The notes beneath the pieces were generated by a model that did not search any database, was not told where the DNA came from, and saw nothing but the letters and a program-made list of their open reading frames with translations. Of a DNA stretch of 50,223 bases, positions 35,579 through 43,085 are shown piece after piece. The translations under genes and the position numbers were made by a program. Source of the DNA: Betaproteobacteria bacterium. GTDB lineage: Bacteria; Pseudomonadota; Gammaproteobacteria; Burkholderiales; SG8-39. The stretch spans positions 1 through 50,223 of the forward strand of contig SCTX01000039.1 of NCBI GenBank assembly GCA_004298385.1, given 5' to 3'. Position 1 is the stretch's first letter. Each line of letters begins with the position of its first letter.

Positions 35579-35629
35579 GTCGCCAAGGCGACGAAATCGC
35601 TTAAGCGACGATTTATTTCCGATAAATCG
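35579..35629. repeat. three consecutive palindromes upstream of the sRNA promoter
   Basis: Three inverted repeats follow each other: GTCGCC-AA-GGCGAC (35579-35592), TCGCTTAAGCGA (35597-35608) and CGATTTAT-TTCCG-ATAAATCG (35609-35629). They lie between the minus-strand gene start at 35448 and the FNR-type box at 35639. They could be operators or local cruciform-prone sequence. The function is unknown. Confidence 0.5.
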
Positions 35630-35638
35630 CGACCATCT

Positions 35639-35680
35639 TTGACCTTTATCAAATTGCCGGCCTGGACTAGGCGTTAGATT
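35639..35680 (+). promoter_or_regulatory. CRP/FNR-family class II promoter of the candidate sRNA
   Basis: TTGAC-CTTT-ATCAA (35639-35652) matches the TTGAY-N4-RTCAA consensus of FNR/ANR/FixK regulators. The -10 element TAGATT (35675-35680) lies so that the box is centred 41.5 nt upstream of a start at 35687 (40.5 for a start at G35686). That is the exact class II activator geometry. No -35 hexamer is needed or seen. The same spacing recurs at the universal stress gene. Confidence 0.75.
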
Positions 35681-35685
35681 AACTC

Positions 35686-35773
35686 GCCCTTTTGCTGATT
35701 TCCTCCCATCCTTCTGGGCAGAAGGGCTCTTGCGGACACTCGGTTTCCTATTTTCGAGTGTCCGTTTTTCTTT
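35686..35773 (+). ncRNA. candidate FNR-controlled small RNA with CU-rich loop
   Basis: About 88 nt between the FNR-type promoter and an intrinsic terminator. The predicted 5' stem pairs 35686-35696 (GCCCTTTTGCT) with 35717-35727 (GGGCAGAAGGGC region) in 11 pairs, three of them G-U at most. The 20-nt loop (35697-35716) is nearly all pyrimidine and contains TTTCCTCCCATCC, able to pair with Shine-Dalgarno sequences. A 5-nt linker leads to the terminator hairpin. No open frame with a ribosome site lies inside. Such two-hairpin RNAs with anti-SD loops typically repress mRNAs via Hfq. No database similarity is claimed. Confidence 0.7.
35733..35773 (+). terminator. intrinsic terminator of the candidate sRNA
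   Basis: A perfect 10-bp stem CGGACACTCG (35733-35742) / CGAGTGTCCG (35755-35764) with a 12-nt loop, followed at once by TTTTTCTTT (35765-35773). It is the clearest rho-independent terminator in the window, and no protein-coding gene lies upstream of it on this strand for more than 1.5 kb. Confidence 0.88.
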
Positions 35774-35816
35774 CTGAGACTGGATTCTAGCCGCCCATGG
35801 CGGTCTGGACGGCAGC

Positions 35817-35858
35817 TTGATTTTCATCAACATTCGCGGCTCTACTCCACGCTATGGT
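35817..35858 (+). promoter_or_regulatory. FNR-type class II promoter of the universal stress gene
   Basis: TTGAT-TTTC-ATCAA (35817-35830) is a perfect FNR consensus palindrome. TATGGT (35853-35858) lies at the same distance as the -10 of the sRNA promoter, placing the box at -41.5 for a start near 35865. The leader to the ATG at 36010 is about 145 nt. Universal stress genes under FNR/ANR control are known in Pseudomonas and others. Confidence 0.75.
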
Positions 35859-36009
35859 GCAAGCATGGCGCGGTCGTAAGAGTGCTGATCGGTGGGCGCC
35901 ATAATCAAGCCAGCGCCCGGCCTGATCGGTGAATGGACGGTAGGCAAGGGGCGAACCCATGGCGGAGGAGCGGAGCCGCGCACCGACAATACAAATGAAA
36001 GGAGTCACA

Positions 36010-36840
36010 ATGAGCTACAAGACCATCCTGGTTCACATTGATCCCGGCAAACGTTGTTTGGTGCGCGTCGATGTCGCAATCCGCCTGGCGCAGCGGCACG
36101 ATGCCCATCTGGTCGCGCTGCATGCGATCGCGTCGTTTGAACCGCCCGGCTACGTGGTGGCGGAGATGGGACCAGCGCTCATCGAAGCCCAAAGGGAGGC
36201 AGCCGCGAAGGAGCTTGCGCGAAGCAAAAGCGAGTTCAACCAACAGGTGTCGGCTGCGGGCTTCAGCAACGTGGAATGGCGCAGCGCCGTCGATGATCTA
36301 GTCGATGCGATGACCTTGCACGCGCGCTATGCCGATCTGGTTGTGATCGGCCAGACGGACGCTTCGGAAAACTCGCATGTGCCGGCCGACTTCCCCGCGC
36401 GGCTTGTGCTCGCTGCCGGACGGCCGGTGCTGATGCTGCCTACTGTCGGCGGTTTTCCCACGATCGGCAAGCGCATCCTCATCGCCTGGAACCCGAGCCG
36501 CGAGGCCACGCGCGCGGTCACCGACGCAATCCCGCTGTTGCAGCACGCCGACAGTGTGTATGTCATGGCGGTCAACCCGAAGGCCCGCGAACACGGCACC
36601 GTGCCAGGCGCAGATATCGGACTCTATCTCGCGCGCCACGGCGTGCGCGTGGAAGTTAAGACGGATCACGGCGCCGAGATCGACGTGGGCAACGAACTGC
36701 TGTCGCGCGCCGCGGATCTCGACGTCGATCTCATCGTAATGGGCGGGTACGGCCACACGCGGCTGAAGGAGTGGGTGCTGGGCGGGGCCACCCGCACTAT
36801 TCTGAAATCGATGACGGCGCCGGTGCTGATGTCGCACTGA
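36010..36840 (+). CDS. universal stress protein, tandem UspA domains
   Basis: A 276-residue cytoplasmic protein of two UspA folds. The first (1-145) starts YKTILVHIDPGKRC and lacks the terminal glycine motif, while the second ends in MGGYGHTRLKEWVLGGATRTIL, the ATP-binding G-x2-G-x9-G(S/T) pattern. The ATG at 36010 follows an AAAGGAG site; the longer frame from 35959 has none. It is preceded by a perfect FNR box, so it is probably induced at low oxygen. It may help survival during energy limitation. The exact role of tandem Usp proteins is unknown. Confidence 0.9.
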   Translation: MSYKTILVHIDPGKRCLVRVDVAIRLAQRHDAHLVALHAIASFEPPGYVVAEMGPALIEAQREAAAKELARSKSEFNQQVSAAGFSNVEWRSAVDDLVDAMTLHARYADLVVIGQTDASENSHVPADFPARLVLAAGRPVLMLPTVGGFPTIGKRILIAWNPSREATRAVTDAIPLLQHADSVYVMAVNPKAREHGTVPGADIGLYLARHGVRVEVKTDHGAEIDVGNELLSRAADLDVDLIVMGGYGHTRLKEWVLGGATRTILKSMTAPVLMSH

Positions 36841-37073
36841 AATCCGGGTGCGATGGGACTCGCCGGTCCGGACGCCGCGGTCCGGCCCCGGTTTGCGACG
36901 CCCCTGCCGCGGCCAGAGGCAGGAACTCATACTGCGCGATTGCGCACCGGCGCCTAGCGCGCCCGGCGCATCCTATGCGAAAATCGCGGCGCCTTGCTGG
37001 CCTGCGGTCTTGTATCGCTCACCTGTCTATTTCGTGGATAATTCGGGTTTAGCTAATTTCTAGAGGCGTCATC

Positions 37074-39866
37074 ATGAACACCAGGAAATACGTCTACGCG
37101 TTTGAAGAGGGCGACGGCAAGAACAAGATCCTGCTCGGCGGGAAGGGCGCCGGCCTGTGCGAGATGACGCAGATCGGCCTGAACGTGCCGCCCGGCTTTA
37201 CCGTCACAACGGAGGCGTGCCTCGCCTATCTCGAGACGAACAAACTGCCGGACGGCCTGATGGATGAAATCCAGGCGCACATGGCGGCACTGGAAAAGAA
37301 GACCGGCAAGGGTTTCGGCAGCGCCAAGAACCCGCTGCTGATTTCGGTGCGCTCCGGCTCGGCGATGTCCATGCCGGGGATGATGGATACGATACTCAAC
37401 CTGGGCCTCAACGAAACTTCGCTGCAGGGGCTGATCAAGCAGACCGCGAACCCGCGCTTTGGCTATGATGCGTATCGCCGCTTCATTCAGCTTTTCGGCA
37501 AGATCGCGCTGGGCATCGATGACGAACATTTCGATTCCAGGATGGCCGCGCTCAAGCGCAAGCACGATGCGCGCCTCGACCTGGACCTCTCCGCCGAGCA
37601 CCTCAAGGACCTTGCCGGCGAATACCTGGAGATCGTCAAGCGCCATACCGGCAAGCCGTTTCCGCAGGACCCTTATGAGCAGCTCGAGATCTCGGTGGGC
37701 GCGGTGTTTCGTTCCTGGATGGGCAAGCGCGCGGTGGACTATCGCAGGCAGTTCAAGATCACCAAGGACATGGCCAACGGCACCGCGGTCAGCGTCTGCA
37801 CCATGGTGTTCGGCAACATGGGCAGCGATTCGGGCACCGGAGTCGGCTTCACGCGCAATCCCGGTACCGGCGAGAACGTGATCTACGGAGAATATCTGAC
37901 CAATGCCCAAGGCGAAGACGTGGTGGCGGGCATCCGCACGCCCAAGCCCATCGCCGAGATGGAACAGGAAATGCCGGAGATCTACCGCCAGTTGGTGGAG
38001 CTACACAACCGGCTGGAGTCGCATTACCACGAAGTGCAGGATTTCGAGTTTACCATCGAAAGAGGCACGCTTTACTGCCTGCAGACCCGTAACGGCAAAA
38101 TGAATGCCCGTGGCATGGTGCGCAGTTCGGTCGAGATGTTCCACGAAAGGCTGATTTCCAAGGAGCGCGCACTACTGCGCATCGAGCCGCCGATGCTGGA
38201 GCAATTGCTGGTGCCGCAACTGTCGCCGAATTTCCACGGCAAGTCCCTGGCGCAGGGCCTGCCTGCTTCGCCCGGCGCGGCCTCGGGCAAGATTGTGTTC
38301 GACGCCAACACCGCGGAGGCGCGCGGCAACGCGGGCGAGAAGGTGATCCTGGTGCGCGAGGAAACCAAGCCGGAGGACATCCACGGTTTTTTCCGGGCGC
38401 AGGGCATTCTCACCAGCCGCGGCGGCAAGACCTCCCATGCGGCAGTGGTCGCGCGCGGCATGGGCAAACCCTGCGTATCCGGCTGCGAGCAGATCGTGAT
38501 CGACGACAAGGCGCGCAGCGCCGTCATCGGCGAGACCACCTTGCACGAGGGCGACGTCATCACCATCGACGGCGGCACCGGGCATGTCTACGCCGGCGAA
38601 GTGCCGACCGTGGAAGCCGAGTTTTCGGAGGAAATGGGCACCCTGCTGGCCTGGGCGGACGAGGTGGCGCAACTGAAAGTGATGGCCAACGCCGACACGC
38701 CGGAGGATGCGATCCGCGCGCGGGAATTCGGCGCCGTCGGAATCGGCCTGGTCCGCACCGAGCGCATGTTCAACAGCACCGATCGCCTTCCCATCATGCA
38801 GGAAATGATCCTGGCGGAAACAGTGGAGGAACGCCAGGCGGCGCTGGACCGGCTGCTGCCGATCCAGCGCTCGGATTTCATGGGAATCTTCAAGGCGATG
38901 AAAGGGCTGCCGGTGACCATACGCCTGCTCGATCCGCCGATGCACGAATTCCTTCCGACCGCGGCGCAGCTCGAGCTGGAGATCGCCCACCTGCACCATT
39001 TGCGCGATACCATCAAAGGCCTGGAGGAATTGCCGGACACGCTGAAGCTGCTCAACCCCAGGCTGTACCAGCAATATGCCGACGGTCTGACCAAGCTCGT
39101 GGGCGGTTTGCACGCCTTCAAGGAATCGCATTTGGAAGAAGACGTGATTCTCAAGAAGGAAGGGACCCTGAAAAAAGTGCGCGCGCTGGCCGAGGTCAAC
39201 CCGATGCTGGGTCACCGCGGCGTGCGCCTGGGCATCAGCTATCCGGAAATCTACTCGATGCAAATCCAGGCGATTCTCGAAGCCGCGGCCTTGTGCGCCA
39301 GGGAAGGCATCGAAATCTATCCCGAGATCATGGTGCCGCAGGTCGCCACGGTGGAAGAGCTCATGCGCATCCACAGCAAGGTGCAGCGCATCCACAAGGT
39401 GGTGGAACTGACCCACGGCATCAGCGTGCAATTCAAATTCGGCTCCATGCTGGAAGTGGTGCGCGGCTGCCTGCGCGCGGGCCGCATGGCTCAAGACGCG
39501 GAGTTCTTCTCTTTCGGCACCAACGACCTGACCCAGGCCACATTCTCGTTCAGCCGCGAGGATGCGGAGAACAAGTTCCTGCCGACCTACCTCGAGACCG
39601 GCATCCTGCAGGACAACCCGTTCGAGGTGCTGGACATCAAAGGCGTGGGGCAGTTGATGAAAATGGCGGTCGAGAGCGGCCGCCAGACCCGGCCGGAATT
39701 GAAGGTAGGCATCTGCGGCGAGCACGGCGGCGATCCCGCCTCGATCCACTTTTGCCATCACATCGCGATCAACTACGTGTCTTGCTCCGGGCCGCGCGTG
39801 CCGATCGCGCGCCTCGCGGCGGCGCAGGCCAAGCTGCTGGAGGGGAGTTACAAAGGCATTAACTGA
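37074..39866 (+). CDS. ppdK: pyruvate, phosphate dikinase
   Basis: Interconverts pyruvate, ATP and phosphate with phosphoenolpyruvate, AMP and pyrophosphate. It has 930 residues with the full domain order: N-terminal nucleotide-binding domain (FGNMGSDSGTGVGFTRNP near 246-263), swivelling phosphohistidine domain with H455 in GGKTSHAAVVARGMG, and the C-terminal PEP/pyruvate barrel ending with the KVGICGEHGGDP segment. H455 coincides with the catalytic histidine of the Clostridium symbiosum enzyme. An AGAGG site precedes the ATG. The regulatory protein PDRP is not in the window. In chemolithotrophs and facultative anaerobes PPDK saves ATP or serves gluconeogenesis, which fits the FNR-type sites nearby. 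Confidence 0.95.
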   Translation: MNTRKYVYAFEEGDGKNKILLGGKGAGLCEMTQIGLNVPPGFTVTTEACLAYLETNKLPDGLMDEIQAHMAALEKKTGKGFGSAKNPLLISVRSGSAMSMPGMMDTILNLGLNETSLQGLIKQTANPRFGYDAYRRFIQLFGKIALGIDDEHFDSRMAALKRKHDARLDLDLSAEHLKDLAGEYLEIVKRHTGKPFPQDPYEQLEISVGAVFRSWMGKRAVDYRRQFKITKDMANGTAVSVCTMVFGNMGSDSGTGVGFTRNPGTGENVIYGEYLTNAQGEDVVAGIRTPKPIAEMEQEMPEIYRQLVELHNRLESHYHEVQDFEFTIERGTLYCLQTRNGKMNARGMVRSSVEMFHERLISKERALLRIEPPMLEQLLVPQLSPNFHGKSLAQGLPASPGAASGKIVFDANTAEARGNAGEKVILVREETKPEDIHGFFRAQGILTSRGGKTSHAAVVARGMGKPCVSGCEQIVIDDKARSAVIGETTLHEGDVITIDGGTGHVYAGEVPTVEAEFSEEMGTLLAWADEVAQLKVMANADTPEDAIRAREFGAVGIGLVRTERMFNSTDRLPIMQEMILAETVEERQAALDRLLPIQRSDFMGIFKAMKGLPVTIRLLDPPMHEFLPTAAQLELEIAHLHHLRDTIKGLEELPDTLKLLNPRLYQQYADGLTKLVGGLHAFKESHLEEDVILKKEGTLKKVRALAEVNPMLGHRGVRLGISYPEIYSMQIQAILEAAALCAREGIEIYPEIMVPQVATVEELMRIHSKVQRIHKVVELTHGISVQFKFGSMLEVVRGCLRAGRMAQDAEFFSFGTNDLTQATFSFSREDAENKFLPTYLETGILQDNPFEVLDIKGVGQLMKMAVESGRQTRPELKVGICGEHGGDPASIHFCHHIAINYVSCSGPRVPIARLAAAQAKLLEGSYKGIN

Positions 39867-39883
39867 GGGCCAGGATTCAACCC

Positions 39884-40144
39884 GTGCGCATGGCCTGGTT
39901 CGTCTATTTGATCGAGTGCAAGGACGGGAGCATCTACACCGGTATCGCCGTGGACGTAGCTGCGCGCTATGCCGTGCACGTGAGCGGCAAGGGCGCGCGT
40001 TATACCCGTTCCCATCCGCCGCGGCGACTGCTCGCGGCTATCGAATATGCCGATCGATCGGCCGCATCCAAGGCAGAGCACCGGATCAAACGTTTGTCCC
40101 CGCGCGACAAGCGAGAACTCGGCCGCCGGCATGGGGTCCGATGA
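39884..40144 (+). CDS. GIY-YIG nuclease family protein (YhbQ/UPF0213-like)
   Basis: An 86-residue stand-alone GIY-YIG domain: VYLIECKDGSIYTGI (7-21) carries the two motif halves (Y8, Y18-T19-G20), R28 is the catalytic arginine, and the C-terminal helix AASKAEHRIKRLS matches small UPF0213 proteins. The start is GTG 39884, 8 nt after AGGA; an ATG at 39890 is a close alternative. Its role in bacteria is unsettled, possibly DNA repair. It lies 17 nt after ppdK and 24 nt before arfB. Confidence 0.87.
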   Translation: MRMAWFVYLIECKDGSIYTGIAVDVAARYAVHVSGKGARYTRSHPPRRLLAAIEYADRSAASKAEHRIKRLSPRDKRELGRRHGVR

Positions 40145-40168
40145 AGCATATCGGGCGAAGTGGCAATC

Positions 40169-40588
40169 ATGTTGCAAATCTCCGATAAGGTCACGATCCC
40201 GGCCAGGGAGATCGAGCTCAGCGCCATTCGCGCCCAGGGAGCGGGGGGACAGAATGTAAACAAGGTTTCCAGCGCCATACACCTACGCTTCGACATCGGC
40301 GCATCATCGATCCCCGATTTCTACAAAGAACGCTTATTGAAGCTTAAGGATCAGCGCATCACCAAGGAAGGCATCATAGTCATCAAGGCGCAGCAGCATC
40401 GAAGCCGGGAAATCAACAAGGAAGAGGCGTTGAGGCGGCTGCAGGAACTCATCAAAAGCGTTTCCTTGTCCCCCAAGAAACGCAAACCGACCAAGCCGAC
40501 GCGGAGTTCGCAGAAAAAACGGCTCGACAGCAAAACCAGACGCGGCGAGGTCAAGCTTGCCCGAGCCAAGGTCACGGACAGCGTCTGA
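40169..40588 (+). CDS. arfB: alternative ribosome-rescue factor / peptidyl-tRNA hydrolase ArfB
   Basis: A 139-residue ribosome rescue factor that enters the A site of stalled ribosomes and hydrolyses peptidyl-tRNA. The catalytic loop is AQGAGGQNVNK with the GGQ motif at 26-28, followed by VSSAIHLRFDI. The C-terminal tail is strongly basic (KKRKPTKPTRSSQKKRLDSK), as needed to thread into the mRNA channel. The ATG at 40169 was chosen because MLQISDKVTIP aligns with the E. coli start; GTG 40160 is possible. Confidence 0.93.
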   Translation: MLQISDKVTIPAREIELSAIRAQGAGGQNVNKVSSAIHLRFDIGASSIPDFYKERLLKLKDQRITKEGIIVIKAQQHRSREINKEEALRRLQELIKSVSLSPKKRKPTKPTRSSQKKRLDSKTRRGEVKLARAKVTDSV

Positions 40589-40643
40589 GAACCTGCTGCA
40601 AAAAAGGTAGCGCCTACTCTTATATTCCCTGATTTGTCTCGGA

Positions 40644-40657
40644 TTGACAAAGATCAA
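40644..40657. promoter_or_regulatory. CRP/FNR-like box
   Basis: TTGAC-AAAG-ATCAA matches the TTGAY-N4-RTCAA consensus. The right half-site is the first ATCAA of a tandem repeat that follows. No good -10 stands at class II distance on the plus strand. On the minus strand TATAAG (40624 to 40619) is 3 nt closer than ideal. The downstream plus-strand gene is a response regulator at 40819. Confidence 0.5.
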
Positions 40658-40730
40658 GAGACACAGAGATCAAGAGACACAGAGATCAAGAAACACAGAG
40701 ATCAAGAAACACAGAGATCAAGAGAGCTTG
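40651..40730 (+). repeat. 16-bp tandem repeat, 4.6 copies
   Basis: The unit AGATCAAGAGACACAG repeats at 40651, 40667, 40683, 40699 and partially at 40715, with GAGACA changed to GAAACA in copies 3 and 4. Each unit carries one ATCAA half-site of the adjacent FNR-like box. A 7-bp palindrome GAGCTTG-G-CAAGCTC (40724-40738) ends the array. It lies in the 230-nt leader region of the response regulator gene. Confidence 0.9.
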
Positions 40731-40818
40731 GCAAGCTCCGGCGTAAATGGTGCAATATGATGGTTTCGCGGAGTTGCCGCAGACGCCGTTCGAGGCGCTT
40801 TCTGGAAAAGGTGGTCAC

Positions 40819-41622
40819 ATGAACATGGAACAACGCATCCAGATCCGTGACCTGGATGTCTACGCTGTCGCGGACAAGGGCGACGAGGAGTTAAAGAGGG
40901 GATCGACCGGGCTCCCGCATACGGCGCTAGAACTGCTGGTGCTGCTCGACGGCAAGACGAGTATTGCCGAGATTGCCAAGCGAACCAAGGTGCTCTCAGC
41001 CGAGGAAATCCGGCAAACTGCGCAAATGCTGGCGCAGGGCGGCTACATTAAGCCGGCCACGCCGGAGCAGGAACTGAATCTCGATTTCAGCTATTTCTTC
41101 GCCGACCAGCCGGCGGCCGAACCGTCTGCGCAAGTAGCGGAGCAGGCGCGCGGCGAAGCCGAGAGCGGCACAGCGGCGCTGAAGCTCAACGGCTATTACG
41201 TGAGCATCGCGCGCAAGTCGGCCAGGAAGATCCAGCCGGCGAGCGGTTTGAGCTATTCGGTCCTGGTTGTCGAGGACGACCCCGAGTTGCAGCGCGCGCT
41301 CAAATTTCTGCTGACCATGGAACAATTCGTGCCGCGACTTGCATCCAACCGCGACGAGATCCTGGAGGCGCTGCGCACACTGCCTTTGCCCGACGTGGCC
41401 TTGCTCGACGTGGAGCTGCCCGACGCCAACGGTTTCGACGTTCTGGCGCGAATGCGCCAGCATCCGCAGCTGAAATCGATCCCGGTCATCATGCTCACCG
41501 GCCAGGCCCGGCGCGAAGACGTCATGCGCGGGTTGGCTGGGGGGGCCGATGGCTACATTACCAAGCCATTCGATCGCGATGTTCTGCTCACCGGCATCAG
41601 GGCAGTGCTCGGACTGGGCTAG
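40819..41622 (+). CDS. response regulator with N-terminal winged-helix-like region and C-terminal receiver domain
   Basis: A 267-residue protein with reversed order for a regulator: residues 20-80 (ALELLVLLDGKTSIAEIAKR through MLAQGGYI) look like a winged helix, and residues 147-267 are a receiver domain with acidic pocket E152-D153-D154, phosphoacceptor D197 (LLDVELPD), T227 and K249 (TKPF). A linker rich in Ala/Glu (95-125) separates them. The ATG at 40819 follows AAGGTGG; a frame from 40747 exists upstream. No histidine kinase is in the window. DNA or protein binding by the N-terminal part is inferred. Confidence 0.82.
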   Translation: MNMEQRIQIRDLDVYAVADKGDEELKRGSTGLPHTALELLVLLDGKTSIAEIAKRTKVLSAEEIRQTAQMLAQGGYIKPATPEQELNLDFSYFFADQPAAEPSAQVAEQARGEAESGTAALKLNGYYVSIARKSARKIQPASGLSYSVLVVEDDPELQRALKFLLTMEQFVPRLASNRDEILEALRTLPLPDVALLDVELPDANGFDVLARMRQHPQLKSIPVIMLTGQARREDVMRGLAGGADGYITKPFDRDVLLTGIRAVLGLG

Positions 41623-41798
41623 CCGCCGCGCCAGCGAGCGCCCAGTTACTTTGACGAGCAGATGTCGCTCGCGCGCTGAACCGGAGCCGCGCCCAAGCCG
41701 GGTTCCGTGAAACCGACGCAAACCGTTGCGGTACGCGGGCGGCGACGCGATAATCCGGGGCGCGTCGTCTGCCCCCTGAAACCCACCCCGACCCCGAC

Positions 41799-42992
41799 AT
41801 GACCGATATTCCCGCTTCAACCGCGCTCTGGCGCTTTCGTGTCCTCGACCTGTCGCGCGTCCGCGCCGGCCCGACTTGCGTCAAGCAGCTCGCCGATTTC
41901 GGCGCCGACGTGATCAAGATCGAATCGCCGCCGGGCGTGGATCCGAACGAAGGCATGGGCGGGCTCCGCGACGGCCCGGATTTTCAGAATCTGCACCGCA
42001 ACAAGCGCGCAATGACGCTCAACCTCAAGCTGCCCGAAGGCCGCGAAGTTTTCGCCCGTCTGGCCGAAAAGGCGGACGTCGTGGTCGAGAACTATCGTCC
42101 CGACGTCAAGTTCCGCCTCGGCATCGACTACGAGTCCCTCAAGGCGATCAATCCGCGCATCGTCCTCGCCAGCATTTCCGGTTTCGGCCAGGACGGACCC
42201 TACCGCGAGCGGCCGGGTTTCGATCAGATCGCACAGGGCATGAGCGGCCTGATGTCGGTCACCGGTTTTCCCGGCCAGGGCCCGATGCGCACCGGCGCGG
42301 CGATCGCCGACGTCAGCGCCGGCCTGTTTGCTGCGCTCGGCATTCTGACTGCGCTGCTCGAGCGTGAAGTCTCGGGGCAGGGCCAGTGGGTGCAGTCGTC
42401 GCTGTTGATGTCAGGCATTGCGCTGCTCGATTTCCAGGCGGCGCGCTATCTGATGGACGGCGAAGTGCCGCCGCAGGTCGGCAACGACCATCCGACCAGC
42501 ATGCCAACCTCGGCCTACACCACCGCCGACGGCTACATCAACGTCGGCGCCTCGGGCGAGGGCATGTGGAAGCGGCTGTGCCCGGCGATCGCGCGCCCGG
42601 AACTGTTGCAGCGCGCCGAATTCCAGGGCGGCGCCAACCGCGCCAAAAACCGGAAGGCGCTCAACGCGGAGCTGAATGCGGCGTTTGGTGCGAAAAAAAG
42701 CGACGAGTGGATCTCCATCCTCAATGAGGCGGGCGTGCCCTGCGGGCCGATCTACAGTATGGACCAGGTATTCGCCGATCCGCAGGTGCGGCATTTGCAG
42801 GCGGCAGCGATGGTAAAGCATCCGGTATTGGGCGAAATTCGCGTAGTCAATCAGGCTGTGGCGCTGTCGCGCACGCCGGCGACGATGGTGAGCGCGACCC
42901 CGGAAATCGGACAACACACCGGCGAGGTGCTGGCCGAGGTTGGCTATAGCGCCGCCGACATCGCCACATTGCGCAAAAACAAGGTGATTTAG
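41799..42992 (+). CDS. CaiB/BaiF family (family III) CoA-transferase
   Basis: A 397-residue CoA-transferase with the catalytic aspartate D171 in TGAAIADVSAGLFAALG, the N-terminal FRVLDLSRVRAGPTCVKQLADFGADVIKIE segment (13-42), and the HRNKRAMTLNLK block. It differs from the one at 15375 in having the more typical RPGFDQIAQGMSGLMSVTG sequence. A structured repeat separates it from an enoyl-CoA hydratase-like gene 93 nt downstream. The two may act on the same acyl-CoA. Substrate unknown. Confidence 0.9.
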   Translation: MTDIPASTALWRFRVLDLSRVRAGPTCVKQLADFGADVIKIESPPGVDPNEGMGGLRDGPDFQNLHRNKRAMTLNLKLPEGREVFARLAEKADVVVENYRPDVKFRLGIDYESLKAINPRIVLASISGFGQDGPYRERPGFDQIAQGMSGLMSVTGFPGQGPMRTGAAIADVSAGLFAALGILTALLEREVSGQGQWVQSSLLMSGIALLDFQAARYLMDGEVPPQVGNDHPTSMPTSAYTTADGYINVGASGEGMWKRLCPAIARPELLQRAEFQGGANRAKNRKALNAELNAAFGAKKSDEWISILNEAGVPCGPIYSMDQVFADPQVRHLQAAAMVKHPVLGEIRVVNQAVALSRTPATMVSATPEIGQHTGEVLAEVGYSAADIATLRKNKVI

Positions 42993-43052
42993 AGCGCCTA
43001 ACGGAATTAGCGTTTAGCGGCTGATTTCTTGGGAGCACTAGGGTAGGTATCT
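42991..43052 (+). repeat. structured intergenic repeat, copy 2
   Basis: Starting at the stop of the CoA-transferase, the sequence GCGCCTAACGGAATT (42994-43008) and the following CTGATTT and GAGCAC-AGGG ... TCCCTC portions match the element at 9811-9908. The long inner arms are replaced by a 7- to 8-nt spacer. The first hairpin is decayed here (AGCGTTTAGCG instead of a perfect partner). Both copies lie directly after a stop codon. Confidence 0.5.
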
Positions 43053-43085
43053 CCCTCATTGTGAAACAGGTTCTAAGGAGTGGTC

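Noticed and set aside
36860-36895. GC-rich hairpin with CCGGAC/GTCCGG after the universal stress gene
   Set aside because: No T-tract follows, and in such GC-rich sequence short stems are expected by chance.
38172-39761. Minus-strand open frame of 529 codons inside ppdK
   Set aside because: It is fully antisense to an intact pyruvate phosphate dikinase, and its sequence has no recognisable fold.
40612-40660. Minus-strand transcript from TATAAG under the box at 40644
   Set aside because: The box would be centred near -38.5, not -41.5, and the RNA would run antisense into arfB without a terminator.
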